Shown in pieces: positions 1 through 8,257 of a DNA stretch of 64,000 nucleotides. The DNA lies in assembly GCA_002282445.1 (NCBI GenBank), contig NCJK01000001.1, forward strand, positions 1 through 64,000, written 5' to 3'. The translations under genes were made by a program, and so were the position numbers. Position 1 is the first letter of the stretch; the number at the start of each line of letters is the position of its first letter. The notes beneath the pieces were generated by a model. It searched no databases. It worked only from the letters and a program-made list of their open reading frames with translations, and was not told where the DNA came from. The DNA is from Burkholderiales bacterium 39-55-53 (GTDB lineage: Bacteria > Pseudomonadota > Gammaproteobacteria > Burkholderiales > Burkholderiaceae_C).

Positions 1-3000
1 AGCGCCGTCGACGCCGCTAGCCTCACCACCAACGCCGGCGGCCAAGCCATCATCCAAGGCGCTCGCATCACCACCTCCGGTGCTCAGACCTACAACGACC
101 AAGCGTATTTGGGCAGCGACACCACCTTGAACTCAAGCGGTGCAGGCGACGTGGTGTTCAACAACAAGCTCGACGGCGGCTTTAACTTGGTGGTCAACAC
201 CGCAGGCCAGACTCAGTTCAACGACCAAGTTGGCTCAGCAGCAGCCTTGGCCAGCATCACCGCAGACGCTGCTGGCTCTGTACGCTTCCAAGATGTCGTG
301 GGCACCACGGTGGGCGGCGTCACCACACACTTGTTGAACGTCAACACCACCGGCACACAGACCTACAACGACCAAGCGTATTTGGGCAGCGACACCACCT
401 TGAACTCAAGCGGTGCAGGCGACGTGGTGTTCAACAACAAGCTCGACGGTGGCTTTAACTTGGTGGTCAACACCGCAGGCCAGACTCAGTTCAACGACCA
501 AGTGGGCTCAGCAACAGCCTTGGCCAGCATAACCACAGACGCTGCTGGCTCTGTAAGCTTCCAAGGGGCCGCCCCGATACATGTCAAGACAATCGGTACC
601 CAGACGTACAACGACCCAATGAATTTAGAAGTCGATGTGGCCTTTGAAAGCCTCGGACAAGCAGGCCCGCCCGCAATCGCACAGGGCGACATCAGCTTCA
701 ACGGCGCGATCAACGGCGGCTTTAACTTGACCGTGAACACCACGGGTGTGACTAACTTCAATAACTCAATCGGTGCCGTGACGACTCTCGCCAGCGTGAC
801 AACCGATGCAGGCGGCAGCGTGCAGTTCGGCGGGGTTTCAACAGTGAACACGCTTTCAAACTCAAGTTTCACCGGCACCTACGTTCGAACTACGGGCTCG
901 CAGGCCTACAACGACACGGTCACGCTTGTCGCCGACACGATGCTCGAGAGCAGCAACGAGGGCAATCTGGCCTTTGGCTCAACCGTTGATGGTGGCTTCA
1001 ATCTCACGCTCAATACCGCTGGTCAGACTCAATTCAACGGTCAAGTCGGCGCAACCACGCCACTGGCAACCATCACCACCGATGTCTTGGGTAGTGTGCG
1101 CTTCCAAGATGTTTTAGGAACCACTAACCTTGGTGTCACGTCCTACCTGTTGAATGTGAACACGACAGGTGCACAGATCTTCAACGACCATGCTTATTTG
1201 AGCAGTGACGTCACCTTCGCCAGTTCCGGCGTACCGACCGTTGGCGCTCCAGCTGTGGCCAACATCGTTTTCAACAACAAGCTCGACGGTGGCTTTAACT
1301 TGGTGGTCAACACCGCCGGCGTGACCAAGTTCAACGACCAAGTCGGTATGAATGAACAATTGACCAGCATCACCACCGACCTGCCTGGCTCAGTGAGGTT
1401 CAATGACACCGCCACAGACCCAGCTGTCGCGACACCGCTGATCAACGTCTCGACGACAGGTGCTCAGACTTACAACGACCACGTCTACTTGGAAACTGAC
1501 GCCACATTTGTAAGCTCGAACATTCTTGTTCCTGCCGATATTCACTTCAACAACAAGATCGATGGATCCTTCGACCTGAGCGTCAACACCCCAGGCCAGA
1601 CACAGTTCAATGACCTGATCGGTGATACCGATCGCTTGACGACTATCACAACTGATGCGCCAGGCTCAGTGCGCTTCCAAGGCCCTGTCACGGCAGGTGT
1701 GGCCGCGCCAATCATCATCAACACGACCGGCGCCCAGACCTTCAACGACAAGGCCATTTTGATGAATGACGCGACCTTTGACACCACGCAGGTCGCAGCG
1801 ACCGGCGCCAACATCACCTTTGGCGACACCATCAACGGTATCGCTGACGGTGCACAGTCCCTGACCCTCAACTCAGGTACCGAGGGCGTCGTCAGTGTTG
1901 TCGGCGCCGTGGGTGACGAGCACGCACTGGGAACCCTGACGCTGGTCAACAGCTTTGGCGCGACGTTCGCATCAGCCGTGAACGCAAATACGGGCGTGGT
2001 TCTGACAGACACCGTTGCTGGCAAGACGATCGCATTCTTGGGCAGCCTGACGACACCGGCACTCACGACCACAGCGAATGGCTACAACGTCGAGCTCTCA
2101 GGCAGCAGCACCAACGTGACGGCCGCCACGGAGTTCTTGAACACGGGAACACTTGCTATCGGCAAGACGGCCACCGACAAGCTGGTATTCGCGGGCGGCC
2201 TGAAGGCAGTCGCGCCAAGCACAGTCAGCATCGCAGGCGGCATTGAGACCGCTGGCAACACAGACATCACGTTGGGTGACACCGACACGCCCGTGACACT
2301 GATCGCTGACGCCACCCTGAAGTCTGAAGGCGGCGCGGCCATGTTTGGTGGCACGCTTGACGGCGGCTTCAAGCTAGAGGTCAACAGCTCGGGCATCACT
2401 ACCTTTACAGGCGCGGTGGGCACAACAGCTGCCCTGACAAGCCTGACAACCGACGCGGGCGGCGAGGTCAATGTCAACGGTGGCTCGGTGACGACCACGG
2501 CCGAGCAGGTCTACAACGATGCACTGAAGATGACGGGCGACACCACACTCAAGGGCTCTGCTGTGAAGTTCAACGCAGCCGCGACCGGCACGGGCGCACT
2601 GACCGTTGATGGGGCCGCGACGATCAAGGGTGCAACAGTTACCACCGCCGGCGCGCAGACGTACAAGGGCGCCGTCACACTTGAGGCAGACGCAGTTCTG
2701 GATAGCACGGGCGGTGGCGACATCACCTTCATGACGACAGTCGACGGCGCGCAAGCTTTGGAGGTCAAGACGTCAGGCGTCACGACCTTCACGTCTGACG
2801 TGGGCGCGTCATCTCCACTCACGAGCCTGATCACGGACGAGCCTGGCTCGGTGCGCGTCAGCTCGAGCTCAGTCAAGACAACGGGCCTGCAGACCTACAA
2901 CGACGCGATCGAGTTGGGCGCGGATGTGGTCTTTGAGAGCTCAGGGCAGGGCGACGTCACGTTTAACGGCGCGGTCGACGGTGCGCAGAGCCTGACAGTT

Positions 3001-4683
3001 AACACCACGGGCGTGACGACCTTTGCGAAGACCATCGGGGCTGTTACAACGCTTACCAGCGTCACGACGGACACGGGCGGCAGCGTGAAGTTCAGCGGGG
3101 CTGCCCCTGTTACCAGCCTGTCAGGCAAGAGCTTCACAGGGACCTACGTCAAGACAACGGGAGCTCAGAGCTACAACGATGCGGTTGTCCTTGAAGCTGC
3201 CACGATGTTCGAGAGCGCAAGCGCCGGAGAACTCAAACTTGCCTCCACGGTGGACGGCGAATTTGATCTGTGGCTCAACACAGCGGGCGTGACATCATTC
3301 AGCGGCAAGGTCGGGGCCACAACTCCAGTCAAGAGCATCACCACAGACGCCGCCGGCTCCACTCAACTCAACGGTGTTGAGATTTTCACAACTGGCGCAC
3401 AGACCTACGCCGACCCCATCACCGTCTCAGCGACGTCAACCTTAAGCGGCGAGCGCATCGACTTCAAGTCGATCACGGCCACCTCGGGTGGGGTCGACGT
3501 CAAGCTGGTCAGCAAGACAGACCAACTCTTGGGCAACGTCAAGGTCGCAGGCAACTTCAGCGTCACGACGGGCACCGCAAAGGCCAAGGGCGGCGTGAAA
3601 CAGGCAGCAGGGACGACCATCTCCGTTGGCGGGCTAACAACGTTCACCGCGGACGGCGCAACAAACCAAGCCGCGGACCTGACCGTGGCTGAAAACAACT
3701 TCACCGGCGGCGTCTCGTTCAAGCAGGCAAACGGCGGCACATGGGCCTCGGTGGCCGTGACCAACAAGTCGGGTCTGATCTTGGCGACCAGCCAGATTAC
3801 AGGCACGCTGGTTGCTAGGACCATCTCTGGCGACATCACACAGTCAGGCCCCCTGAGCATCGATGGCGCGTCAGACTTCTTGACCCCAGACGGTGACATC
3901 CTCCTCACCGCAGCAAATAACTTTGGCCCCGGTGAGATGTCCATCAGCACCCCAGGAAAGCTGCAAATCTCAGCGGCAAGCGGCTTTATTCTCGGCAAGG
4001 TGAGCGTCGGCAAGACCGCGGACCTGATGGGTAAGGGATTGATTAACCTAGGCAAGGACATCACCTTCATTGGCGACCTGAAGGTCAATAGCGGTGGCTT
4101 CTACATCACACAGTCTGGACCTATGTACACGGGCGGAGAGACTGACTTTGACTCCGGCACTGGCGATATCTACCTGATGGATCCCAAGAACGTTTGGAAG
4201 GGCGGCATCCTGTACAAGGGCAAGATCGTGCAGATCAACCACCCACAGTTGTTGAATGCCGTTTCTGCAGGCGCTTTGCTGGTCCGTGTGGAGTCAAAGA
4301 TTCAAGAGTCTGCGCAACCAATGCCAACCACCACCAGCAAAGCGAGCTCACTAGGCGCGGACATCACCGTCGCAGTTGGCCGCAAGCCCACCAGCACAGT
4401 GCCGGGGCTGATCGATGTCCAAATTTCAGCTGATGTGGCAACACCGGGCAGCAGCTTTAGCTTCGCATTGGACCCGCACGCATTGGCTGACCAACCTGAA
4501 GATGCCGAGGTACGCATAGGTCAATTAGACGGCAAGTCCATGCCCGAGTGGCTGAGCTACGACGCAGCCTCTAAGACCTTCAATGCGACAAACGTCCCAG
4601 CGGGCGCGTTCCCGTTGCAGTTGAAGGTATCCGTTGGTGGAGTGGAGTCGGTTATGGTGATCCAAGAAAAACCAAAGAAATGA
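1..4683 (+). CDS. Giant repeat-rich surface adhesin (filamentous-haemagglutinin-like), 5' end outside window
   Basis: The reading frame is open from base 1, so the start and any signal or secretion domain lie upstream; 1,560 residues are visible. The protein is Gly/Thr/Asn/Val-rich and nearly Cys-free. It is built from units of about 80-100 residues, each with a GAQTYND-like motif followed by a DGGFNLxVNTxGxTxF strand pattern; about twelve are readable. This resembles the beta-strand repeats of filamentous-haemagglutinin-type exoproteins. Residues from about 1,160 lose the repeat and contain ITQSGP-type motifs, also seen in such exoproteins. The last 90 residues (PEWLSYDAASKTF core) resemble a putative-Ig/cadherin-like domain. 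No C-terminal autotransporter barrel is present, so a two-partner-secreted or type-1-secreted adhesin is most likely. Role in attachment or biofilm is inferred. The first two full units are almost identical at DNA level; the 3' units are diverged. Confidence 0.8.
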   Translation, partial: SAVDAASLTTNAGGQAIIQGARITTSGAQTYNDQAYLGSDTTLNSSGAGDVVFNNKLDGGFNLVVNTAGQTQFNDQVGSAAALASITADAAGSVRFQDVVGTTVGGVTTHLLNVNTTGTQTYNDQAYLGSDTTLNSSGAGDVVFNNKLDGGFNLVVNTAGQTQFNDQVGSATALASITTDAAGSVSFQGAAPIHVKTIGTQTYNDPMNLEVDVAFESLGQAGPPAIAQGDISFNGAINGGFNLTVNTTGVTNFNNSIGAVTTLASVTTDAGGSVQFGGVSTVNTLSNSSFTGTYVRTTGSQAYNDTVTLVADTMLESSNEGNLAFGSTVDGGFNLTLNTAGQTQFNGQVGATTPLATITTDVLGSVRFQDVLGTTNLGVTSYLLNVNTTGAQIFNDHAYLSSDVTFASSGVPTVGAPAVANIVFNNKLDGGFNLVVNTAGVTKFNDQVGMNEQLTSITTDLPGSVRFNDTATDPAVATPLINVSTTGAQTYNDHVYLETDATFVSSNILVPADIHFNNKIDGSFDLSVNTPGQTQFNDLIGDTDRLTTITTDAPGSVRFQGPVTAGVAAPIIINTTGAQTFNDKAILMNDATFDTTQVAATGANITFGDTINGIADGAQSLTLNSGTEGVVSVVGAVGDEHALGTLTLVNSFGATFASAVNANTGVVLTDTVAGKTIAFLGSLTTPALTTTANGYNVELSGSSTNVTAATEFLNTGTLAIGKTATDKLVFAGGLKAVAPSTVSIAGGIETAGNTDITLGDTDTPVTLIADATLKSEGGAAMFGGTLDGGFKLEVNSSGITTFTGAVGTTAALTSLTTDAGGEVNVNGGSVTTTAEQVYNDALKMTGDTTLKGSAVKFNAAATGTGALTVDGAATIKGATVTTAGAQTYKGAVTLEADAVLDSTGGGDITFMTTVDGAQALEVKTSGVTTFTSDVGASSPLTSLITDEPGSVRVSSSSVKTTGLQTYNDAIELGADVVFESSGQGDVTFNGAVDGAQSLTVNTTGVTTFAKTIGAVTTLTSVTTDTGGSVKFSGAAPVTSLSGKSFTGTYVKTTGAQSYNDAVVLEAATMFESASAGELKLASTVDGEFDLWLNTAGVTSFSGKVGATTPVKSITTDAAGSTQLNGVEIFTTGAQTYADPITVSATSTLSGERIDFKSITATSGGVDVKLVSKTDQLLGNVKVAGNFSVTTGTAKAKGGVKQAAGTTISVGGLTTFTADGATNQAADLTVAENNFTGGVSFKQANGGTWASVAVTNKSGLILATSQITGTLVARTISGDITQSGPLSIDGASDFLTPDGDILLTAANNFGPGEMSISTPGKLQISAASGFILGKVSVGKTADLMGKGLINLGKDITFIGDLKVNSGGFYITQSGPMYTGGETDFDSGTGDIYLMDPKNVWKGGILYKGKIVQINHPQLLNAVSAGALLVRVESKIQESAQPMPTTTSKASSLGADITVAVGRKPTSTVPGLIDVQISADVATPGSSFSFALDPHALADQPEDAEVRIGQLDGKSMPEWLSYDAASKTFNATNVPAGAFPLQLKVSVGGVESVMVIQEKPKK
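88..565 (+). repeat. Near-identical 205-bp DNA repeat, period 273 bp, inside the adhesin
   Basis: Bases 88-292 and 361-565 align without gaps. I count six single-base differences, three or more of them changing an amino acid. The period of 273 bases equals 91 codons, so copy-number change keeps the frame. A further shorter copy of the central 47 bases (coding FNNKLDGGFNLVVNT) occurs near 1269-1316. Confidence 0.85.
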
Positions 4684-4699
4684 TCTTTGGAATTCAATC

Positions 4700-4739
4700 T
4701 GTAACTATAATAAATTGTTAAAGAAACAAAATAGTTACA
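4700..4739. promoter_or_regulatory. 9-bp perfect inverted repeat in AT-rich spacer
   Basis: TGTAACTAT at 4700-4708 is the exact reverse complement of ATAGTTACA at 4731-4739, with 22 bases between. The arms are AT-rich and no T-tract follows, so it is a poor intrinsic terminator. It lies between the adhesin stop and the next gene and could be an operator for that gene. The right arm also contains GTTACAAA, which recurs at 5867-5874. Confidence 0.35.
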
Positions 4740-4819
4740 AATTTTCGGATTTCCGCTAACATCTTCCCAAAGCTAACCGCGGCGCATCCCTTGGTCGCCG
4801 CCAACAATGGGAGTTGAAT

Positions 4820-5860
4820 GTGACGAATCAAAAACTAAAGCTGGACCTCGCGCCAAAGCCCAAAGCGAAATTGCCTCGGGCAAAGTACATTGGTGCAGTG
4901 GCTACAGTGACGGCAGTGACTGAGCCGGCTTGTGAGGCAACGAGGCCAAAGCAAGGCAAAAAGAACTCACCCGTCGTTGCACCCTCGACTACCTCGGTGC
5001 GAAAAACTGACGAGAGACTAAAGCGCAGATTGCCAAGGTCTGGTGGCCCCAAGACGGCGGAGGGTAAGGCAAGGTCTTCACTCAATTCGTTCAAGCACGG
5101 GGCCTACGCCAAACGTCTGCCTGAGGGAGATGGTTACTACGATCTGCAAAACGCAGCAAAGCTTGAACTGCAGCCCAGAGGCTTTATCGAGACCGCATGC
5201 GTTGGCGTGGTCTCGCATGAGGTTTACAGACGAGGCCTGCTGGAAGATATTGAGGTACAGCGCATCAGGGCAAGTGACTACAAGCGGATCGACCCCAGTG
5301 AGTTAGCAAGGCGTATCGGCTTTCCTTTCGGACCTCAGTACCACCACATATTGGTCGAGCCCAAGAATACATTTGAACTTTTGAACGACTTTAGAAGGGA
5401 CTGGATTGAGTTGGCATCGCCCCCTGCATCTGGCGCGGTGGGCGAGCTCGAGACCAAGGAGGACGGCCTTGTTGTCAGGGCATACAAAAACGGCTGCGAG
5501 TTGCTCAAGACCCCGCAGTGCAACCCCTACCTACACGAAGAGTTCATTGAAAAGATAGGCCGGGTAATGGACTCAGCAAGGCGCGGCAAAAACTACCTCG
5601 GGAGGCGCATCGCAGATCGTGGCAGGGAGATCATGCTGGTGAACTACTGGCTGATCGTCCACAGGACTGAACTATCCATGTGCATCCACGAAATGCGTAA
5701 CGACCTCAAGGTAACCGTATTGACTGACGTTAACTTAAGCCGAGCAAAGAAGCACGTGAACTCAAACCTCTCCAGCGCGCTAAATCAGTTAGCTGCTGTT
5801 CGAGATATCAAGTACATAGAGGCCGAGCGGATCCACAACCCAAAATCAAAGAAGCGCTAG
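4820..5860 (+). CDS. Protein of unknown function with a GPKTAEGKARSSxNxxKHG motif
   Basis: 346 residues from GTG 4820. This start is chosen because GGGAG at 4809-4813 sits six bases upstream; an in-frame TTG at 4814 is the alternative. The first 75 residues are basic, low in complexity and probably disordered. They end in the motif SGGPKTAEGKARSSLNSFKHG, which I know only from hypothetical proteins of mobile or phage-like regions. The rest is charged and alpha-helical in character, with no signal peptide, membrane segment or catalytic motif that I recognise. Arginine is often AGG/AGA, as in the next two genes and unlike the housekeeping genes. It is followed after 141 AT-rich bases by the exo-bet pair. 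A nucleic-acid-binding role is possible from the basic N-terminus, but function is unknown. Confidence 0.75.
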   Translation: MTNQKLKLDLAPKPKAKLPRAKYIGAVATVTAVTEPACEATRPKQGKKNSPVVAPSTTSVRKTDERLKRRLPRSGGPKTAEGKARSSLNSFKHGAYAKRLPEGDGYYDLQNAAKLELQPRGFIETACVGVVSHEVYRRGLLEDIEVQRIRASDYKRIDPSELARRIGFPFGPQYHHILVEPKNTFELLNDFRRDWIELASPPASGAVGELETKEDGLVVRAYKNGCELLKTPQCNPYLHEEFIEKIGRVMDSARRGKNYLGRRIADRGREIMLVNYWLIVHRTELSMCIHEMRNDLKVTVLTDVNLSRAKKHVNSNLSSALNQLAAVRDIKYIEAERIHNPKSKKR

Positions 5861-5863
5861 TCA

Positions 5864-5874
5864 TTTGTTACAAA
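5864..5874. promoter_or_regulatory. TTTGTTACAAA palindrome
   Basis: An 11-base palindrome with a single central mismatch lies just after the stop of the unknown gene and upstream of the nuclease gene. It shares GTTACAAA with the inverted repeat at 4700-4739. It may be a regulator site; this is inference only. Confidence 0.3.
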
Positions 5875-5928
5875 CCCCCCCCACCTTGCTGACTTGTAAT
5901 TTCAGTCTGAATAAATTTTGAAGCTTCC

Positions 5929-5957
5929 TTGTTTCCTGGGTATTTGTACAGTAATAT
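5929..5957 (+). promoter_or_regulatory. Sigma-70-type promoter for the exo-bet pair
   Basis: TTGTTT at 5929-5934, a spacer of exactly 17 bases, and TAATAT at 5952-5957. This is the best consensus-like promoter in the AT-rich spacer and would give a leader of about 35-40 bases before the GTG at 6002. Confidence 0.55.
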
Positions 5958-6001
5958 AGATCAAGAATTAGTTCCATAAAAACCATTTTTCGGGGGCAGG
6001 A

Positions 6002-6982
6002 GTGCAGGGCCATAACGAACAAAGTGACATGCAGCATGTACTGACGAGGCCTTGGGGCATAGGCGGCTCGGACATCGGCGCGATCGTTGGACTCTCTCCC
6101 TACAAGTCTGCCGTAGACGTGTGGCTAGAGAAGGTCGGACGCAGGGAGGCAGCTGCCCAGCAGGGCATACACCTGCGCTTTGGGCACCACCTCGAACCGT
6201 TCGTTGCGAGCGAGTACGAGAGGGTCACAGGCCACGCCACGGTAGTTTTGCCACAAACACTGCACCACAAAGGCCACCCGCACTTGTTCGCACATATCGA
6301 CAGGCTCGTGAGCAAGGGCGGCCGTGAAGTAACTAATGCTGACGGGTCTGTAAGCACAGACACACTCCTCGAGTGCAAGACAGCGAGCGCATTTACATCA
6401 GACCAGTGGGGGCCCGAATGGTCTGACCAAGTCCCTCCAGCCTACATCGCACAGTGCGCTTGGTACATGGCGATCACTGGCTGCAATGAGGCCCACCTCG
6501 CCGTGCTCTTGGGTAACAGCGACTTTAGGGTCTACAAGCTCTTGAGGGATATCGAGTTGGAGGAGGCACTAATTGAGTCCGCCAATAATTTTTGGCAGCT
6601 CAACGTGTTGGCAGAAGTCCCGCCAGAGCCAGTATCAAGGCTGGAGGTTGCCAAGCTCTATCCATGCGAGGTTCGGGGCCGAGACATTGAGGCTGACGAT
6701 GAACTTCTTGGCCAAATTCGGTCCCTGGGGCGTACCCAACGACTTCAAAAGCGACTAGAAATTCGATCAGCATATTTGAACGAGCAGCTAACACTGCGAA
6801 TGCAAGACGCAGAGCGGATATGTTCTCAGGGCAAGACCTTGGCGACTTGGCGCGCGTCTAGTCCCCCGCAGAGGATAGACGTTCCAAGGCTGAGGCGCGA
6901 GAGGCCAGATCTCGTGAGTGAGTACGTTGTCGAGGGTACGCCCTCGCGTAGGCTAGTTTTATCAGGGGCAAGAGATGCATAA
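6002..6982 (+). CDS. YqaJ/lambda-exonuclease family recombination nuclease
   Basis: 326 residues. Predicted 5'-3' double-strand DNA exonuclease that makes 3' single-stranded tails for an annealing protein, like phage lambda Exo. Seen in order: GGSDIGAIVGLSPYKS near residue 21, the family's N-terminal signature; RFGHHLEPFVASEYE around residue 60; the metal/catalytic pair in LLECKTAS near residue 123 (Glu and Lys of the ExK motif); and IAQCAWYMAITG near 150, matching the usual QxxxYxxxTG. Start is GTG 6002 with a GGGGGCAGGAG purine tract touching it; ATG 6029 is possible but has no ribosome-binding site. The gene overlaps the annealing-protein gene by 8 bases. Arginine is often AGG. No other phage gene is in view. 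Confidence 0.85.
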   Translation: MQGHNEQSDMQHVLTRPWGIGGSDIGAIVGLSPYKSAVDVWLEKVGRREAAAQQGIHLRFGHHLEPFVASEYERVTGHATVVLPQTLHHKGHPHLFAHIDRLVSKGGREVTNADGSVSTDTLLECKTASAFTSDQWGPEWSDQVPPAYIAQCAWYMAITGCNEAHLAVLLGNSDFRVYKLLRDIELEEALIESANNFWQLNVLAEVPPEPVSRLEVAKLYPCEVRGRDIEADDELLGQIRSLGRTQRLQKRLEIRSAYLNEQLTLRMQDAERICSQGKTLATWRASSPPQRIDVPRLRRERPDLVSEYVVEGTPSRRLVLSGARDA

Positions 6983-7670
6983 GAGCTTTGAGTGTCATTC
7001 ACAGGAATACGTCCAGCCACATATCAAGGCCGCCGAGCTTGAGGTATTCAAGCGCAGCGTCAGTAGGTCGGGCATGAGCCCAGAGAGCTTTGTTAAAGCA
7101 CTTACACAGACATCGTTATCTTCTCTGGCTGTTTGGGGGCAGGTCGACCTAGAGCTCTTACTCTTGTCATCTGAGCGCTTTGGCGTGAACCCTGTCGGCA
7201 GGGAGATTTTTTTGATCCGAAGCGATGACCGTCCCGACGATGCTCCGATGGTCGTCTTGGGTGTCGACGGGTGGAGTCATGTTCTCAACAGCCACAAACA
7301 ATTTGCCGGCATGCAGTTTATAGAGTCAGATCAACTTGTCGAGGGTGTACCGACTTGGATTGAGTGCACCCTGCACAGGTGGGACAGGCGTGTACCTACA
7401 TCAGTTCGAGAGTACTTTGATGAAGTCCGTGGAGTAAGTCAGCCTTGGCTCACGCATCCAAGACGAATGCTCAGGCACAAGGCCCTAGTCCAGTGCGCTC
7501 GGCTGGCCTTTGGTTTCGTTGGTGTTTACGACCACGACGAAGCACAACGCAGCACTTCAAATAATGCCACGACAGATCATCGGACAGAGACAGGTGCTTC
7601 AAGTATCAAGCAGCGTGGTGGGCTGGGAATCGAGGCAGTCAAACGTCAGCTTGGCCTTCGTGCAGCATAG
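6975..7670 (+). CDS. bet: RecT/Bet-type single-strand annealing protein
   Basis: 231 residues, slightly shorter than lambda Bet (261). It is predicted to coat single-stranded DNA and anneal complementary strands. Family features: an N-terminal helical region; RFGVNPVGREIFLIR around residue 68, matching the (R/G)xNPxxxExY stretch of Bet proteins; VVLGVDGWSHVLN near residue 95; and RMLRHKALVQCARLAFGF near residue 164 followed by VYDHDEAQR, a hallmark of the family. The ATG lies inside the end of the exonuclease gene (ATGCATAA junction), so translation is probably coupled and the two products should act as a pair. About 30 C-terminal residues after DHDEAQR are low-complexity. A third partner such as Gam or SSB is not visible. 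Confidence 0.85.
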   Translation: MHKSFECHSQEYVQPHIKAAELEVFKRSVSRSGMSPESFVKALTQTSLSSLAVWGQVDLELLLLSSERFGVNPVGREIFLIRSDDRPDDAPMVVLGVDGWSHVLNSHKQFAGMQFIESDQLVEGVPTWIECTLHRWDRRVPTSVREYFDEVRGVSQPWLTHPRRMLRHKALVQCARLAFGFVGVYDHDEAQRSTSNNATTDHRTETGASSIKQRGGLGIEAVKRQLGLRAA

Positions 7671-7738
7671 TTTTTAGTTAAACCCTACTTTTTACAAAAC
7701 GAACAGATTCTCATTTAGACGAATGTTGCTGAACAAAG

Positions 7739-8257
7739 ATGACTGAACTGCTCGTTGCCCTCTACTTTGTGGCGTTGATTGCTTCGCTGCTGATTAAAAC
7801 TCCCATCATCAAAGGGCCGTGGCTGTTTTTGCTGCGCGCGTTTTTTCCGAATTGGAAGTTCTTTCATGCGGTGGGCTATGTGCCGCACCTGTATGCTCGC
7901 TCAGCTGTGCAGCTGGCTTCGGGTGAGATGCAATGGTCAGACTGGGTGTTGATTTACCCGCGCCGTGTGCGCCGCCTGAGCCACTTGGTGCACAACCCCG
8001 ACACCAACATTGGCTTGGGCCAACAAAACATGGTGGACCACTTTTGGGCTGACCTGCATGACTTGCCCGAGGGCGTCGATCCACGCGGACTGGTGAGCTA
8101 CAAGATGATGCAGCGCCTGTGTGACCAAGTGCTGCGTGCGCGTGATGTGAACTTTACGCATCGCCAGTTTGAGCTACGCATGGTCTTGGACGGCCGCAGC
8201 GAAAACGTGGACACGCAAGTGATGATGACCTCGCCTGTGGAGGCCGCAGCATGCTGA
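7739..8257 (+). CDS. Membrane-anchored protein of unknown function, partner of the HTTM-like gene
   Basis: 172 residues. One N-terminal hydrophobic segment (about residues 4-20) is followed by an aromatic-rich stretch (FFPNWKFF) and a soluble domain. I recognise no catalytic motif. It overlaps the next gene by 7 bases, so the two are probably translated together and may form a membrane complex. Codon use is CGC-rich like the housekeeping genes, so it marks the left edge of the core-genome part. A weak ACAAAG lies before the ATG at 7739. Confidence 0.75.
   Translation: MTELLVALYFVALIASLLIKTPIIKGPWLFLLRAFFPNWKFFHAVGYVPHLYARSAVQLASGEMQWSDWVLIYPRRVRRLSHLVHNPDTNIGLGQQNMVDHFWADLHDLPEGVDPRGLVSYKMMQRLCDQVLRARDVNFTHRQFELRMVLDGRSENVDTQVMMTSPVEAAAC

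Noticed and set aside
88-1320. CRISPR-like regularly spaced repeats
   Set aside because: The repeats are long, translated in frame, 273 bases apart, and part of a surface protein; no short repeat-spacer pattern is present.
1542-4088. Several long minus-strand open frames inside the adhesin
   Set aside because: They are antisense to a repeat-rich gene with few complementary stop codons; the products are low-complexity Val/Pro/Ser chains with no start signals.
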